A model generated the notes under the pieces. The model saw nothing but the letters and a program-made list of their open reading frames with translations, was not told the DNA's origin and did not search any database. Shown here in pieces: positions 1-13,185 of a DNA stretch of 64,000 nt. Every line of letters starts with the position of its first letter. Within the stretch, counting starts at the first letter, position 1. Origin of the DNA: Lactobacillus sp. Its GTDB lineage: Bacteria > Bacillota > Bacilli > Lactobacillales > Lactobacillaceae. The stretch lies in NCBI GenBank assembly GCA_022651245.1, contig JALCQM010000010.1:1-64000 (forward strand). The letters are read 5' to 3'. The position numbers were made by a program, and so were the translations under genes.

Positions 1-127
1 GCTGGTTCATCATGTCCACGTCGTCAAGATCACAGGCAAATCATACCGGTTGAAAGGTGTTGGTTGACCGCCCAAAACCTACATTTTTAAACCGCCATAA
101 ACCTGCATTTCAAAACCGCCCTTGACA
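1..127 (+). mobile_element. Right end of an IS21-like insertion sequence
   Basis: The first 67 bases encode the last residues of an IstB-like reading frame. They are followed by two imperfect tandem ~22-bp units, about 76-97 and 101-122, both reading AAACCT-C-ATTT-AAACCGCC, and the segment ends in TTGACA near 127. Multiple terminal repeats just after the helper ATPase gene are characteristic of IS21-family ends (family knowledge). The rest of the element lies left of the window, so the family call rests on the end structure and 21 residues only. Confidence 0.55.
2..67 (+). CDS. C-terminal tail of IstB-like transposition helper ATPase (partial)
   Basis: Only the final 21 codons are inside the window, ending with TGA at 65-67. 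The tail contains HHVHVV and ITGKSYRLKG, which resembles the C-terminus of IS21 helper proteins (G-x-SYRLK). IstB is the AAA+ partner of the IstA transposase. The catalytic parts are outside the window, so intactness cannot be judged. Confidence 0.45.
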   Translation: MVHHVHVVKITGKSYRLKGVG

Positions 128-391
128 AATGGACTATTACCATCTCTAAAAGAGTCGAGACGTAACCTTTTTAGTGAAACCTTGATGGACCTACCAACCT
201 TTGGACACAATTTTATATGTAACCCACCGCGTCAGTGAAAACCTATAGTGATTTTGAAGGTATTGGACGTTTTGAATTCTAAATTGTAGAGGAATTCAAG
301 TAATGGGAAAATGAGCCGATTGTTAGATTTTGAACCGAAAGTGATTTCCTGCGAGACAGCGTCGAACACAAGGTGAAGTTAAAAAATAAAC
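128..391. other. Non-coding spacer between IS end and ROK operon promoter
   Basis: AT-rich stretch with no credible reading frame, no strong hairpin and no recognisable repeat. The promoter of the ROK regulator gene follows directly. Confidence 0.5.
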
Positions 392-420
392 TTGACGAAA
401 CAGGTGAAAGGGATTACATT
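392..420 (+). promoter_or_regulatory. Sigma-A promoter of ROK operon
   Basis: TTGACG (392-397), a 17-bp spacer and TACATT (415-420) lie 28 bp before the regulator's start codon. No clear operator dyad is visible around it. Confidence 0.6.
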
Positions 421-447
421 GTTGTCATAAGATACTTAATTCAATGA

Positions 448-1668
448 ATGAAGTTGGTAAAAATGCAAATTAGAAATGGCAACAAGCAGCTGATGCGCGA
501 CATCAACAAGTCTAAGATTCTGAACCTCGTACGTACAAAAGGCCCTATTAGCCGTGTTGCAATCGCCAAAGAATTGAGCTTAAGTCAAGCAACAGTCACA
601 TATATCACAGAAGAGCTGATCTCAAGTAAGTTCGTGGTGGAGGAAGGTGAGTTAAAGTCGACCGGAGGGAGGAAAGCCAAGCTTTTACGATTGAATGATG
701 AGATTGGTGTAATCGCAAGTGTCGGGATCAGTAAAGACGGTATCGAAATTGTGATGTGTAATTTGCGGAACCAGCCACTTGCCCATGACTTCATCGAAGA
801 AACGATTGAAACTGGAGAACAGACGGCTAAGGACATTGCAAGCGGATTACAAAGCTTGTTGAAAGCTCATAAGGCGCCAACCTTATTGGGAATCTCGGTT
901 ATTTCATCTGGGTTAGTTGATCGCGACACTGGAACAATTGTGAAATCTACGTTGTTAGGATGGCAAAATGTTGCCATTAGGGATTTATTACAAACGTACT
1001 TCCCAAATGCGAGAATTTTGGTAGATAAAGACATCAACGCTGTTGCGATGTACGAGATGAATTTTGGTGAAGCCAAGTCATTAGAAGATTTCTTGGTCGT
1101 TTCTGTCGGAGAAGGTCTTGGCTTATCCGTCGTGATTGGGAATCACATCTATTACGGTGATTATGGTGGTGCCGGTGAGTTTGGCCATACGGTGATTAAT
1201 GTGGGCGGTTATCCTTGCCACTGTGGTCAACGAGGATGTTTGGAACAGTACGCATCTGAGTTCTATCTCAAAAACCAGCTAGAAGCGGCGCATAATAACC
1301 GGTTTGGGCATCATCATCTGCTTAAACATATTGGGCAAGCGGCAATGTCAGGAGATGAAGAAGCTGCTGCTTTGCTGAAACAGATGGGGATCTATTTAGG
1401 ATATGGGGTACGGAATTTAATCAATATTTTCAATCCTAAAGCAATCGTCCTTGTTGGTGCGGCAATTGAATATCGGCACTTCTTTCTTGATGATATGTGG
1501 CAAACAGCAAACAATAACTTTTTCGCCAATGCAGATTTACCGACGAAAGTCTTACCCTCAGCGGTTGATAATGATGCATGGTATCAGGGCGCGTCGATAT
1601 TGATCAGTAATAGCTTGTTTGAAACCCCAATATATCAGGAGGTGGTGGGCCTTGGCGGGCTTGACTAA
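448..1668 (+). CDS. ROK-family transcriptional regulator (XylR/NagC type)
   Basis: A 406-residue DNA-binding sugar-responsive regulator. The N-terminal ~80 residues hold a winged helix-turn-helix (ISRVAIAKELSLSQATVTYI). The rest is a ROK domain with the zinc motif C-x-C-G-x-x-G-C-L-E following the conserved GEFGHT. Family members usually repress neighbouring sugar genes and release on binding a sugar or sugar phosphate. It is the first gene of a sugar operon and overlaps the permease gene by 17 bp, so control of this operon is a reasonable inference. The start at 448 has only a weak ribosome binding site; an in-frame ATG at 463 is an alternative. Confidence 0.88.
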   Translation: MKLVKMQIRNGNKQLMRDINKSKILNLVRTKGPISRVAIAKELSLSQATVTYITEELISSKFVVEEGELKSTGGRKAKLLRLNDEIGVIASVGISKDGIEIVMCNLRNQPLAHDFIEETIETGEQTAKDIASGLQSLLKAHKAPTLLGISVISSGLVDRDTGTIVKSTLLGWQNVAIRDLLQTYFPNARILVDKDINAVAMYEMNFGEAKSLEDFLVVSVGEGLGLSVVIGNHIYYGDYGGAGEFGHTVINVGGYPCHCGQRGCLEQYASEFYLKNQLEAAHNNRFGHHHLLKHIGQAAMSGDEEAAALLKQMGIYLGYGVRNLINIFNPKAIVLVGAAIEYRHFFLDDMWQTANNNFFANADLPTKVLPSAVDNDAWYQGASILISNSLFETPIYQEVVGLGGLD

Positions 1669-2521
1669 GAAACAAACATATAGGTGGCTGCTATTATTTT
1701 TACTTCCCAGCATGCTTGGATTTTTAGTTTTTGTATTAACACCCATTCTAGCGTCCCTCGGGATTAGTTTTACGGACTGGGACTTGCTGAGCAGTATTCA
1801 TTTTATCGGTATTAAGAATTATGCGGAAGTGCTGAAAGACGGTGAGTTTTGGCAGTCGTTCAGAAACACACTTGGTTTTATTCTGGGTTATCTGCCATTA
1901 GTGACAATTTTTGGACTACTGGCTGCGCTACTGGTTAACAGTAAGATTCATTTCAAATCACTTTTTCGAGGGATTTATTTCTTGCCTGTTGTCACCTCTT
2001 GGGTGGCGGTCTCGTTAGTTTGGAAGTGGCTCTTTAACCCTTCATACGGCTTGTTGAACTATTTTTTATCATTAGTTGGAGTTCATGGACCACAATGGTT
2101 GGAAGATCCTAAAACAGCGATGATTGCCATCATTCTAACCAGTGTTTGGAAAGATATCGGTTTTATTATGGTGATTTATCTTGGCGGGTTGCAAAGTATT
2201 GATTTGAGTTTCTACGAAGCCGCTGAAGTCGATGGCGCCTCAACCTGGCAACAGTTCTGGAAGATTACATTGCCGCTGCTGCGTAAAACGACGTTTTTTG
2301 TCTTGACAATCTCGCTAATCAACTCGTTCCAAGTCTTTGACCAGGTCAATATTATGACCGGAGGCGGTCCAGGTAATGCGACTAGTGTTGTTGTCCAAAG
2401 CGTTTATAATCATGCTTTCCGGTACTTCCAGATGGGGTATGCGACAGCAGAATCATGGATCTTATTTATTGTCATTCTTGTGGTGACAATCATTCAGATG
2501 AAAGGACAAAACAGCAAATGA
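1652..2521 (+). CDS. ABC sugar transporter permease (MalF/MsmF-like)
   Basis: Inner-membrane permease of a CUT1 carbohydrate importer, about six transmembrane segments, with the ATPase-coupling loop EAAEVDGASTWQQFWKITLP near residue 200. I chose the TTG at 1652 because AGGAGGT (1638-1644) sits 7 bp upstream; the in-frame TTG at 1619 would place that site inside the gene. It overlaps the ROK gene and is coupled by ATGA to the next permease. Substrate is inferred from neighbours to be an alpha-glucan oligosaccharide. No MsmK-type ATPase is encoded nearby, so a shared ATPase from elsewhere is likely. Confidence 0.9.
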   Translation: MAGLTKKQTYRWLLLFLLPSMLGFLVFVLTPILASLGISFTDWDLLSSIHFIGIKNYAEVLKDGEFWQSFRNTLGFILGYLPLVTIFGLLAALLVNSKIHFKSLFRGIYFLPVVTSWVAVSLVWKWLFNPSYGLLNYFLSLVGVHGPQWLEDPKTAMIAIILTSVWKDIGFIMVIYLGGLQSIDLSFYEAAEVDGASTWQQFWKITLPLLRKTTFFVLTISLINSFQVFDQVNIMTGGGPGNATSVVVQSVYNHAFRYFQMGYATAESWILFIVILVVTIIQMKGQNSK

Positions 2522-3369
2522 CTGAAACAAAAACAGATCATTATCGTGGACTCCTCATTCTGGGGAAAATCATTAAATATGTCATCCTAGTTGTTGGTGC
2601 GATCATCATGCTGTTGCCATTTCTGTGGATGCTTTCGACCTCACTCAAAAATGAAGGCGCAACGATGGTCATGCCGCCGCAGTTCATCGTTAAAAATCCG
2701 ATTATCGACAATTTCAAGGCGGTTATTACGGATTATCCAATGTTAACGTTCTTGAAAAACTCTGTTATTGTCGCGGTTTTTACGACTGTCTTTCAGATCT
2801 TGAACGGTGCCTTGGCCGGATTCGCATTTGGGCGTATGCACTTTAAGGGTAGAAACATTTTGTTCTTGATCGTTTTATCAACAATGATGATTCCAAGCCA
2901 GGTCACGATGATTCCGCAATTTGTTTTGCTTAAATACTTAGGATGGTTGAACTCATATCTTGGCTTAGTTGTCCCTAATGTCTTTGGTGCGTTCAGTATT
3001 TTCTTGATGAAGCAGGCGTTTGAAAACCTTCCAGATGCGTTGGAAGAAGCTGCTGCGATTGATGGCGCTAATCTTTGGACGATTTTTTGGAAGGTAGATT
3101 TGCCACAAACGAAGGCTACGATTGCGACGCTTACCATTTTCAATTTTATGCAGTCATGGAATAACTACCTCTGGCCGTTGATCGTGACGAACTCTGATTC
3201 TAAAGCCACTTTGCCGTTAGGCCTTGCGCTGATGCAAGGGCAATATAGCACCAACTGGAATTTGGTCATGGCAGGCGTGGTGATCAGCGTGGTCCCAATC
3301 CTGATGGTTTATCTGATTGCCCAACGACAGTTTATCCAGGGCATGACGATGAGTAGTGCGGTCAAATAA
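2518..3369 (+). CDS. ABC sugar transporter permease (MalG/MsmG-like)
   Basis: Second permease of the CUT1 importer, 283 residues, six predicted membrane segments and the coupling loop EEAAAIDGANLWTIFWKVDL. The ATG at 2518 overlaps the TGA of the preceding permease; AAAGGA lies 11 bp before it. The protein ends in a short basic/polar tail typical of MalG homologues. It works as a heterodimer with the upstream permease and receives substrate from the lipoprotein encoded next. Confidence 0.9.
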   Translation: MTETKTDHYRGLLILGKIIKYVILVVGAIIMLLPFLWMLSTSLKNEGATMVMPPQFIVKNPIIDNFKAVITDYPMLTFLKNSVIVAVFTTVFQILNGALAGFAFGRMHFKGRNILFLIVLSTMMIPSQVTMIPQFVLLKYLGWLNSYLGLVVPNVFGAFSIFLMKQAFENLPDALEEAAAIDGANLWTIFWKVDLPQTKATIATLTIFNFMQSWNNYLWPLIVTNSDSKATLPLGLALMQGQYSTNWNLVMAGVVISVVPILMVYLIAQRQFIQGMTMSSAVK

Positions 3370-3413
3370 CGATGGGTATAAGTAGGGGTTTATTTTAAAA
3401 AAGGAAGGGAATA

Positions 3414-4691
3414 ATGATGAAAAGACATTCTTGGTTAGCAGTTCTTGGAGGGGTTGCTGTAGCGGCTTTGGTATTAGCCGGTTGTGGTAATAAGAGCGCA
3501 GATAACAAAAATGCGGTAACCACGATTCGATTTACTGATTTTTCGGCATCCCCAGATCATACGAAGGATCTTAAGGCGATGATTGCCGGCTTTGAAAAAG
3601 AAAATCCTAAGATCAAGGTTGACTTGGAGCAATTATCTTACGATGACTACTTTACTAAATTACAAACACAGATGGCTGGGGGCAATGCACCAGATGTCTT
3701 CGAACTTAACTATGAGAACTTTGAGAATTATGCCAAAAAGGGAACATTGGCTGACTTATCTAGCTATGTGAAGAAAGACAAAGACTTTAATAAAAACGAG
3801 ATCAATAAACAGGCTTACGATGCCTTTAGCTATAACGGTAAGCAGTACGGGATGGTCGAAAGTTTCTCTAACGTCGCTTTGTTCTACAATAAGGACCTGT
3901 TTAAAAAATACGGCGTTGAAACACCCAAGGCTGACTGGACTTGGAAAGATGAGCAAGCCGCTGCTAAGAAGTTGACGCGTAAGGTTGATGGTAAACAAAT
4001 TTGGGGTACTTATGCACCAGTTACGATGAATGAGTTTTATAAAGTTGCAGCGCAAAATGGCGGGACGATCTTTAATAAAGACGGTAAGCCGACCATGAAC
4101 TCTTCAGCTAATAAAGAGGCTTTACAGTATATGGTGGACAATGTCCTCAAATATAAGGTGTCGCCAAGTCCAGCAGAAATGTCTGGTCAAAAGTCCGAAG
4201 ATCTCTTCAAAAATGGCCAACTAGCAATGGTACATACCGGAATTTGGGAATTTTCAGATTTTGCCAAAACAAACTTTAAGTGGGACATTCAAGTTGAGCC
4301 AGGAAATACCCAAAAGGCAACACACTTCTTTGCAAATGGTTTTGCAGTGTATAACAAGAGTGACAAGAAAGAAGCTGCGTATAAGTTTGCACGTTATATG
4401 AGCGCTTCTAAGAAGGTTGCCAACATTCGGATCAAGAGCTCTTGGGAACTGCCAGCATTAAGTAGTAAGAGTATCCTCAAACCATACTTAGAGCAGACCC
4501 CACCTGCATCTCGTGACGTTGTCTTCAAGTCGTTAAATTACTTGACCTTACCCCCTGTTGCTAGTGGCTTCAGCAAGATGAGTGATGCGACTGATTCTGA
4601 ATTTGAAAAGGTATTAAACAAATCTGTTTCGCCAACGGCTGCATTGGATAGCTTGCAGACGCAATTCAAGCAGATCCAGTCTAAAGAGTGA
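3414..4691 (+). CDS. ABC sugar transporter substrate-binding lipoprotein
   Basis: Extracytoplasmic solute-binding protein of the CUT1 type, 425 residues. It begins with a basic n-region, a hydrophobic stretch and the lipobox LAGC, so it should be lipid-anchored at Cys24-25. The body has the family-1 solute-binding fold signature (IRFTDFSASPDHTK, NAPDVFELN). Two adjacent ATG codons (3414, 3417) follow AAGGAAGGGAA. A strong hairpin terminator after the gene separates it from the glycosidase genes, a common way to keep binding protein in excess over enzymes. Confidence 0.92.
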   Translation: MMKRHSWLAVLGGVAVAALVLAGCGNKSADNKNAVTTIRFTDFSASPDHTKDLKAMIAGFEKENPKIKVDLEQLSYDDYFTKLQTQMAGGNAPDVFELNYENFENYAKKGTLADLSSYVKKDKDFNKNEINKQAYDAFSYNGKQYGMVESFSNVALFYNKDLFKKYGVETPKADWTWKDEQAAAKKLTRKVDGKQIWGTYAPVTMNEFYKVAAQNGGTIFNKDGKPTMNSSANKEALQYMVDNVLKYKVSPSPAEMSGQKSEDLFKNGQLAMVHTGIWEFSDFAKTNFKWDIQVEPGNTQKATHFFANGFAVYNKSDKKEAAYKFARYMSASKKVANIRIKSSWELPALSSKSILKPYLEQTPPASRDVVFKSLNYLTLPPVASGFSKMSDATDSEFEKVLNKSVSPTAALDSLQTQFKQIQSKE

Positions 4692-4739
4692 TTAATTAAA
4701 TATGGAATTCCTCAAGGGGCCACGCTGATTGGTAATCAG

Positions 4740-4771
4740 GGCCGACGGGTGTTGACTCGTCGGCCTTTTTT
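4740..4771 (+). terminator. Rho-independent terminator or attenuator after binding protein gene
   Basis: An 11-bp stem GGCCGACGGGT / ACTCGTCGGCC (one G-T pair) followed by six T. No new promoter is obvious before the GH31 gene 48 bp downstream, so partial read-through into the enzyme genes is likely. Confidence 0.8.
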
Positions 4772-4818
4772 CAGCTTCAGGTGCCAATAAAGGGGACAAT
4801 AATCAAGGAGGATATGAG

Positions 4819-7800
4819 ATGCAAACAAGCCTGCCAGAATCGTCATCAATTGATCGGGCACTTGATATCGTTTTGCTTGCGCAAAGTAGCCGCGAGCAGG
4901 CGCAACATGCCTTACAAGGATGGCACCATACCAGTAGTGTAGTGAATCGCGCAGTTTTTTTGTGGGCGGCTGAATCCATTGACCTGTCGCTTACAGTAGA
5001 AGAGCGTGATGTCTACGTGAATCAATTGCAACAAACATGGCGTATGCCACAACCAGGGATGTTTGATTCACGTCCGGCAGTTCATACTTCGACGTTAGCC
5101 TTGGTTTATGCTGCACTAGAACTGGTAAAAAATCATCATCATATCCGTCACTTGCAGCAGACGTTAACGGCCATTCGTGATTACGTTTACGCGCATCAGC
5201 TTGAATCCGGCAAGTTAATTAGTGCTGGGGATGATGAACAGGTAACGGCTGATGAGTTGCTGGCAGTATGGCCATTCAACTTATTTTCCGCGGAGGATTT
5301 AGTCCTGGTGCAAGCGGCTGATGAAATTAAATCGCAGTACGCACAATTGTCACCATATTGGCAAACGTTGTATGTTCATTACTTGTGGTCGCGATCTTAC
5401 TTCCAAGAAGCGGAGCACTTGGTTGCCAAATTAGATCTCTCTGGTTCTGGAATGGCGCGATGCTTGGCTCAACGTATCGCGACGCATCATCAAGAGCATG
5501 AGGCCCAGGGCGTTACTTTTGCGCACACAGCAGTCGGTAATGAAAACCGTTATGAACCTTTGGCAACACAACGAATGCCGTTATTACCGCTTGAAAAGCA
5601 GACGATATCATTGCCAGTACGTATTACTGCAGATTCGCAGGTTCTGTCAGTGGATGTTCAGATCGTTAGCGACACGGCAACTTTGAGCGTGCCAATGGTA
5701 CTCACGGATGGCGTGTGGATGGCCCAAATACAGCTAGTGGCGGGTCAATACCATTATTGTTTTGAAGCGAAGACGAGTGAGGCAAAGACAGATTCTGATC
5801 AGTTTGAGTTGAATGTTGCGCGGTCGATCTTGATTACTCGCTTACCTTTGGTAGCCTCGTCGTCGGTGCAGATGAGATTTCGGATGTATGATGCGCATGA
5901 CCAAGTCTGGGGAGACTTGGAATTACAGAGATATCAACAGGGGCTTAGGATGGTGATGTCAGCCACTCAGCAAGATGATGGTTTAAAAGCGAGAAATGTT
6001 GAGTTACATGCGGGTGAATTCGTCGTTAAGGCCGATGATGATGGTGTCCAGGTCAATCGCCGAGACCGGCCAATCTTTAGACATACAAAACAGGTGCCTG
6101 CAGTGAGCCTGATTGTTGCCCCAGATGGTGAAATTCTGCAAGCGCAATTGCAAATGCTCGCGACAAGTACAGAAGCTTTTTGGGGATTTGGTGAACGATA
6201 CAACGCGCTGAATCAAGCTGGTAAGCGGATTGATAATTATGTTTACAATCAATATCGTGATCAGGGGATTCGGACTTATATGCCCATGCCGCTATACTAC
6301 TCTAGCAATGGTTATGCGCTATTGTTAGAAACGACGATGTATAGCGAATTTGATCTGACTAAGACACCGAATGGTGAGCCGTTAACAATATCAGTTGAGA
6401 CTGACGGCACAACTTTACTAGATGCCTACTTCTTTTCGGGAAGTGTGCGTGAGTTGTTGCCTCAAGTGACGCAGGTGAGTGGCAAGCAACAAATGCTCCC
6501 AACGTGGGCATTGGGCTTGTGGATGTCGAGCAACAATTGGGATCGTCAGCAAGTGGTTGATGAACAACTTGCACTAGCTAAGAAAACCGCCATTCCAGCA
6601 ACTGTGTTTGTTTTGGAACAGTGGAGTGATGAAGCGACGTACTATATGTTCAATGACACGGATTATCCCAATTATCAGCCCAACATGGTGATTGAAGAGG
6701 CTAAGATCGATTTTCCAAAGTGGGGGCGTTGGCCTAACCCAAGACAGATGGTTGAGGACGTCCACGCGCAAGGAATGAAATTAATTTTATGGCAAATTCC
6801 AATTCTGAAAGAGTACCCTCAAGACCGTGCACCGATGCTCGATCGGGACAAAGCCTACGCGATTGAACATCGGTATATCGTTGAGCAAGATAATATGCAA
6901 CCATACTATATTCCAGAGGGGTGGTTTACCAATGCCCTCGTTTGGGATCCAACTAATCCTGATGCGGTCAAATGGTGGTTTGATAAGCGACAGTATTTGA
7001 TTGCTATGGGGATTGATGGTTTTAAAACTGATGGTGGTGAATGTATCTTCGGCTCGCAACTGCGGTTTGCTGATGGCCGGACAGGTAAGCAGATGCGAAA
7101 TGCGTATCCCAATGCCTATATTGGCGCCTATCGTCGTTTTGCACAGCAGAACGGGGGGATTACGTTTAGTCGTGCGGGCTACACTGGTGCGCAAACGATG
7201 CCAGCACATTGGGCTGGTGATGAACGATCAACATTCGGTGCGTTTCAGCGCTCACTAAAAGCGGGATTGAATGCTAGCTTGTCGGGAGTCACTTTTTGGG
7301 GATGGGACTTTGCTGGATTCAACGGTGAGATTCCGACTTCAGAGTTGTATTTACGGGCAACAGCGATGGCGGTATTTACACCGATCATGCAATACCACGC
7401 TGAAAGTAAAGCGCAATTCAATCAAGACCGAACCCCTTGGAATATTCAGGAGCGAACTGGTGATGAAAGGGTTATTCCGATATTTAAGCGATTTGCTGAC
7501 TTACGGATGAACCTGCTTCCTTATATTTACGATGAGGCCAACAAAGCGGTTAAGCAAAGTCTGCCGTTGATGCGGGCATTACTATTGGATTACCAAGATG
7601 ATAGCCAGGCCCGAGAATGCTTTGATGAGTATTTATTTGGCTCAGCATTACTAGTTGCACCGGTGATTCAAGAGGGTGCTTCCGGACGGGATGTTTATTT
7701 ACCGAAAGGCCGGTGGTGTAACTTTTGGACGGGTGTACTAATTAGTGGACAGCAGAAGCTAACCGCTGTACCGACTGAACTTGATGAGATTCAGGTGTAC

Positions 7801-8085
7801 ATGCGCCAGGATACGGCAGTATTACTTAACACTGCTGATGGCGAATTGATGTCAGATGTCGGTAATCAACTCGATTCCTATCGCCAGCCAGAGCTGCGGG
7901 TATTTGTGATTGCAGGATTTACGCAGGTAATCCATGACTACCTCGGTAATCGTGTATTGGTTGAAGCAACGATCCAAGCCGATCAGGCGAAAGTGCACGT
8001 TGTATCGACAGTTGTAGGACTAAAGGTCAAGACGTATTGCGCAGAAGGTGTATCATGCACCGCCGTAGTAGATATGGAGGAATAG
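4819..8085 (+). CDS. GH31 family alpha-glucosidase, long form
   Basis: A 1088-residue glycoside hydrolase acting on alpha-linked glucosides. The GH31 barrel lies roughly at residues 500-900: nucleophile Asp738 in GFKTDGGE and acid/base Asp801 in WAGDERSTF. It is preceded by a galactose-mutarotase-like beta domain (~340-500) and an unusual ~270-residue helical N-terminus not seen in standard GH31 enzymes. There is no signal peptide, so it acts on imported sugar. AAGGAGG precedes the start. The importer-GH31-GH65-GH13 order suggests breakdown of a mixed alpha-1,3/1,6 or related oligosaccharide; the long GH31 recalls enzymes from cycloalternan-use clusters of Listeria, but linkage specificity cannot be read from sequence. 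Confidence 0.88.
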   Translation: MQTSLPESSSIDRALDIVLLAQSSREQAQHALQGWHHTSSVVNRAVFLWAAESIDLSLTVEERDVYVNQLQQTWRMPQPGMFDSRPAVHTSTLALVYAALELVKNHHHIRHLQQTLTAIRDYVYAHQLESGKLISAGDDEQVTADELLAVWPFNLFSAEDLVLVQAADEIKSQYAQLSPYWQTLYVHYLWSRSYFQEAEHLVAKLDLSGSGMARCLAQRIATHHQEHEAQGVTFAHTAVGNENRYEPLATQRMPLLPLEKQTISLPVRITADSQVLSVDVQIVSDTATLSVPMVLTDGVWMAQIQLVAGQYHYCFEAKTSEAKTDSDQFELNVARSILITRLPLVASSSVQMRFRMYDAHDQVWGDLELQRYQQGLRMVMSATQQDDGLKARNVELHAGEFVVKADDDGVQVNRRDRPIFRHTKQVPAVSLIVAPDGEILQAQLQMLATSTEAFWGFGERYNALNQAGKRIDNYVYNQYRDQGIRTYMPMPLYYSSNGYALLLETTMYSEFDLTKTPNGEPLTISVETDGTTLLDAYFFSGSVRELLPQVTQVSGKQQMLPTWALGLWMSSNNWDRQQVVDEQLALAKKTAIPATVFVLEQWSDEATYYMFNDTDYPNYQPNMVIEEAKIDFPKWGRWPNPRQMVEDVHAQGMKLILWQIPILKEYPQDRAPMLDRDKAYAIEHRYIVEQDNMQPYYIPEGWFTNALVWDPTNPDAVKWWFDKRQYLIAMGIDGFKTDGGECIFGSQLRFADGRTGKQMRNAYPNAYIGAYRRFAQQNGGITFSRAGYTGAQTMPAHWAGDERSTFGAFQRSLKAGLNASLSGVTFWGWDFAGFNGEIPTSELYLRATAMAVFTPIMQYHAESKAQFNQDRTPWNIQERTGDERVIPIFKRFADLRMNLLPYIYDEANKAVKQSLPLMRALLLDYQDDSQARECFDEYLFGSALLVAPVIQEGASGRDVYLPKGRWCNFWTGVLISGQQKLTAVPTELDEIQVYMRQDTAVLLNTADGELMSDVGNQLDSYRQPELRVFVIAGFTQVIHDYLGNRVLVEATIQADQAKVHVVSTVVGLKVKTYCAEGVSCTAVVDMEE

Positions 8086-8087
8086 TA

Positions 8088-12703
<4,616 letters not shown>

Positions 12704-12723
12704 TTCAGTACAGTGTGAGCAAC

Positions 12724-12810
12724 GCAAGAAGCAATAGTCGCGTTCCGCAAAGTATCGCATTTCGATAAGAATTCTGGCGGTTTAGCGTATGGCCGCGATT
12801 GCCATGCCTT
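12724..12810. repeat. Possible intergenic repeat fragment
   Basis: The stretch has a composition unlike its surroundings. On the minus strand it encodes a peptide containing AKPPEFLSKCDTLRNATIAS in frame with nothing else. From memory, similar short peptides recur among hypothetical proteins of Lacticaseibacillus genomes, which suggests a dispersed intergenic repeat rather than a gene. I cannot test copy number here. Confidence 0.3.
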
Positions 12811-12828
12811 AAAACTGCTCATTGTCAA

Positions 12829-12874
12829 AGCATGCCAAACATCGTGATTCGAACGATGTCTGACGTGCTTTTTT
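12829..12874 (+). terminator. Rho-independent terminator of the ROK operon
   Basis: Two-step stem AGCATG...AACATCGT / ACGATGT...CGTGCT with a short loop, followed by a T-run. It closes the alpha-glucan operon. Confidence 0.75.
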
Positions 12875-12929
12875 GTCTTCCAATATGGGCACTTAATTTT
12901 TTTAGGACTCGAGATTACCGTTAATGCTG

Positions 12930-12942
12930 TTCGCATATACAT
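12930..12942 (+). promoter_or_regulatory. IclR-type operator-like box 1
   Basis: TTCGCATATACAT, upstream of the KDG operon promoter. It closely matches the box at 13037-13049 and the box in front of the IclR gene. Function is inferred from this repetition. Confidence 0.4.
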
Positions 12943-12979
12943 AACATTGATGAATTTGCGAACTTAGAGCTGGAACTTA

Positions 12980-13008
12980 TTGACAGTGTCAAAGCGAGAT
13001 GATATTTT
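12980..13008 (+). promoter_or_regulatory. Sigma-A promoter of sugar-acid operon
   Basis: TTGACA (12980-12985), 17-bp spacer, TATTTT (13003-13008). About 180 bp of leader follow. A cre-like GGAAACGTTTATG occurs at about 13084-13096 and may add carbon catabolite control. Confidence 0.6.
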
Positions 13009-13036
13009 CTACATGTAGCATAGTTCACGAACTTAA

Positions 13037-13049
13037 TTCGTATATACGT
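13037..13049 (+). promoter_or_regulatory. IclR-type operator-like box 2
   Basis: TTCGTATATACGT lies just downstream of the promoter. The shared core TTCG-ATATA recurs at 12930 and 16814, so this is a candidate site for the IclR protein encoded at 16853-17626. Confidence 0.45.
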
Positions 13050-13185
13050 ACAAATCTGATTTAATCCCGGGATAATCATGTACGGAAACGTTTATGCGTA
13101 GTGATATGCTGTAATAAAATGAGCAATCAAGTGTCGCCTTCCCTTTTCTCAGATGCGTTAGGGGATGACGGTTGGGAGGACAGGT

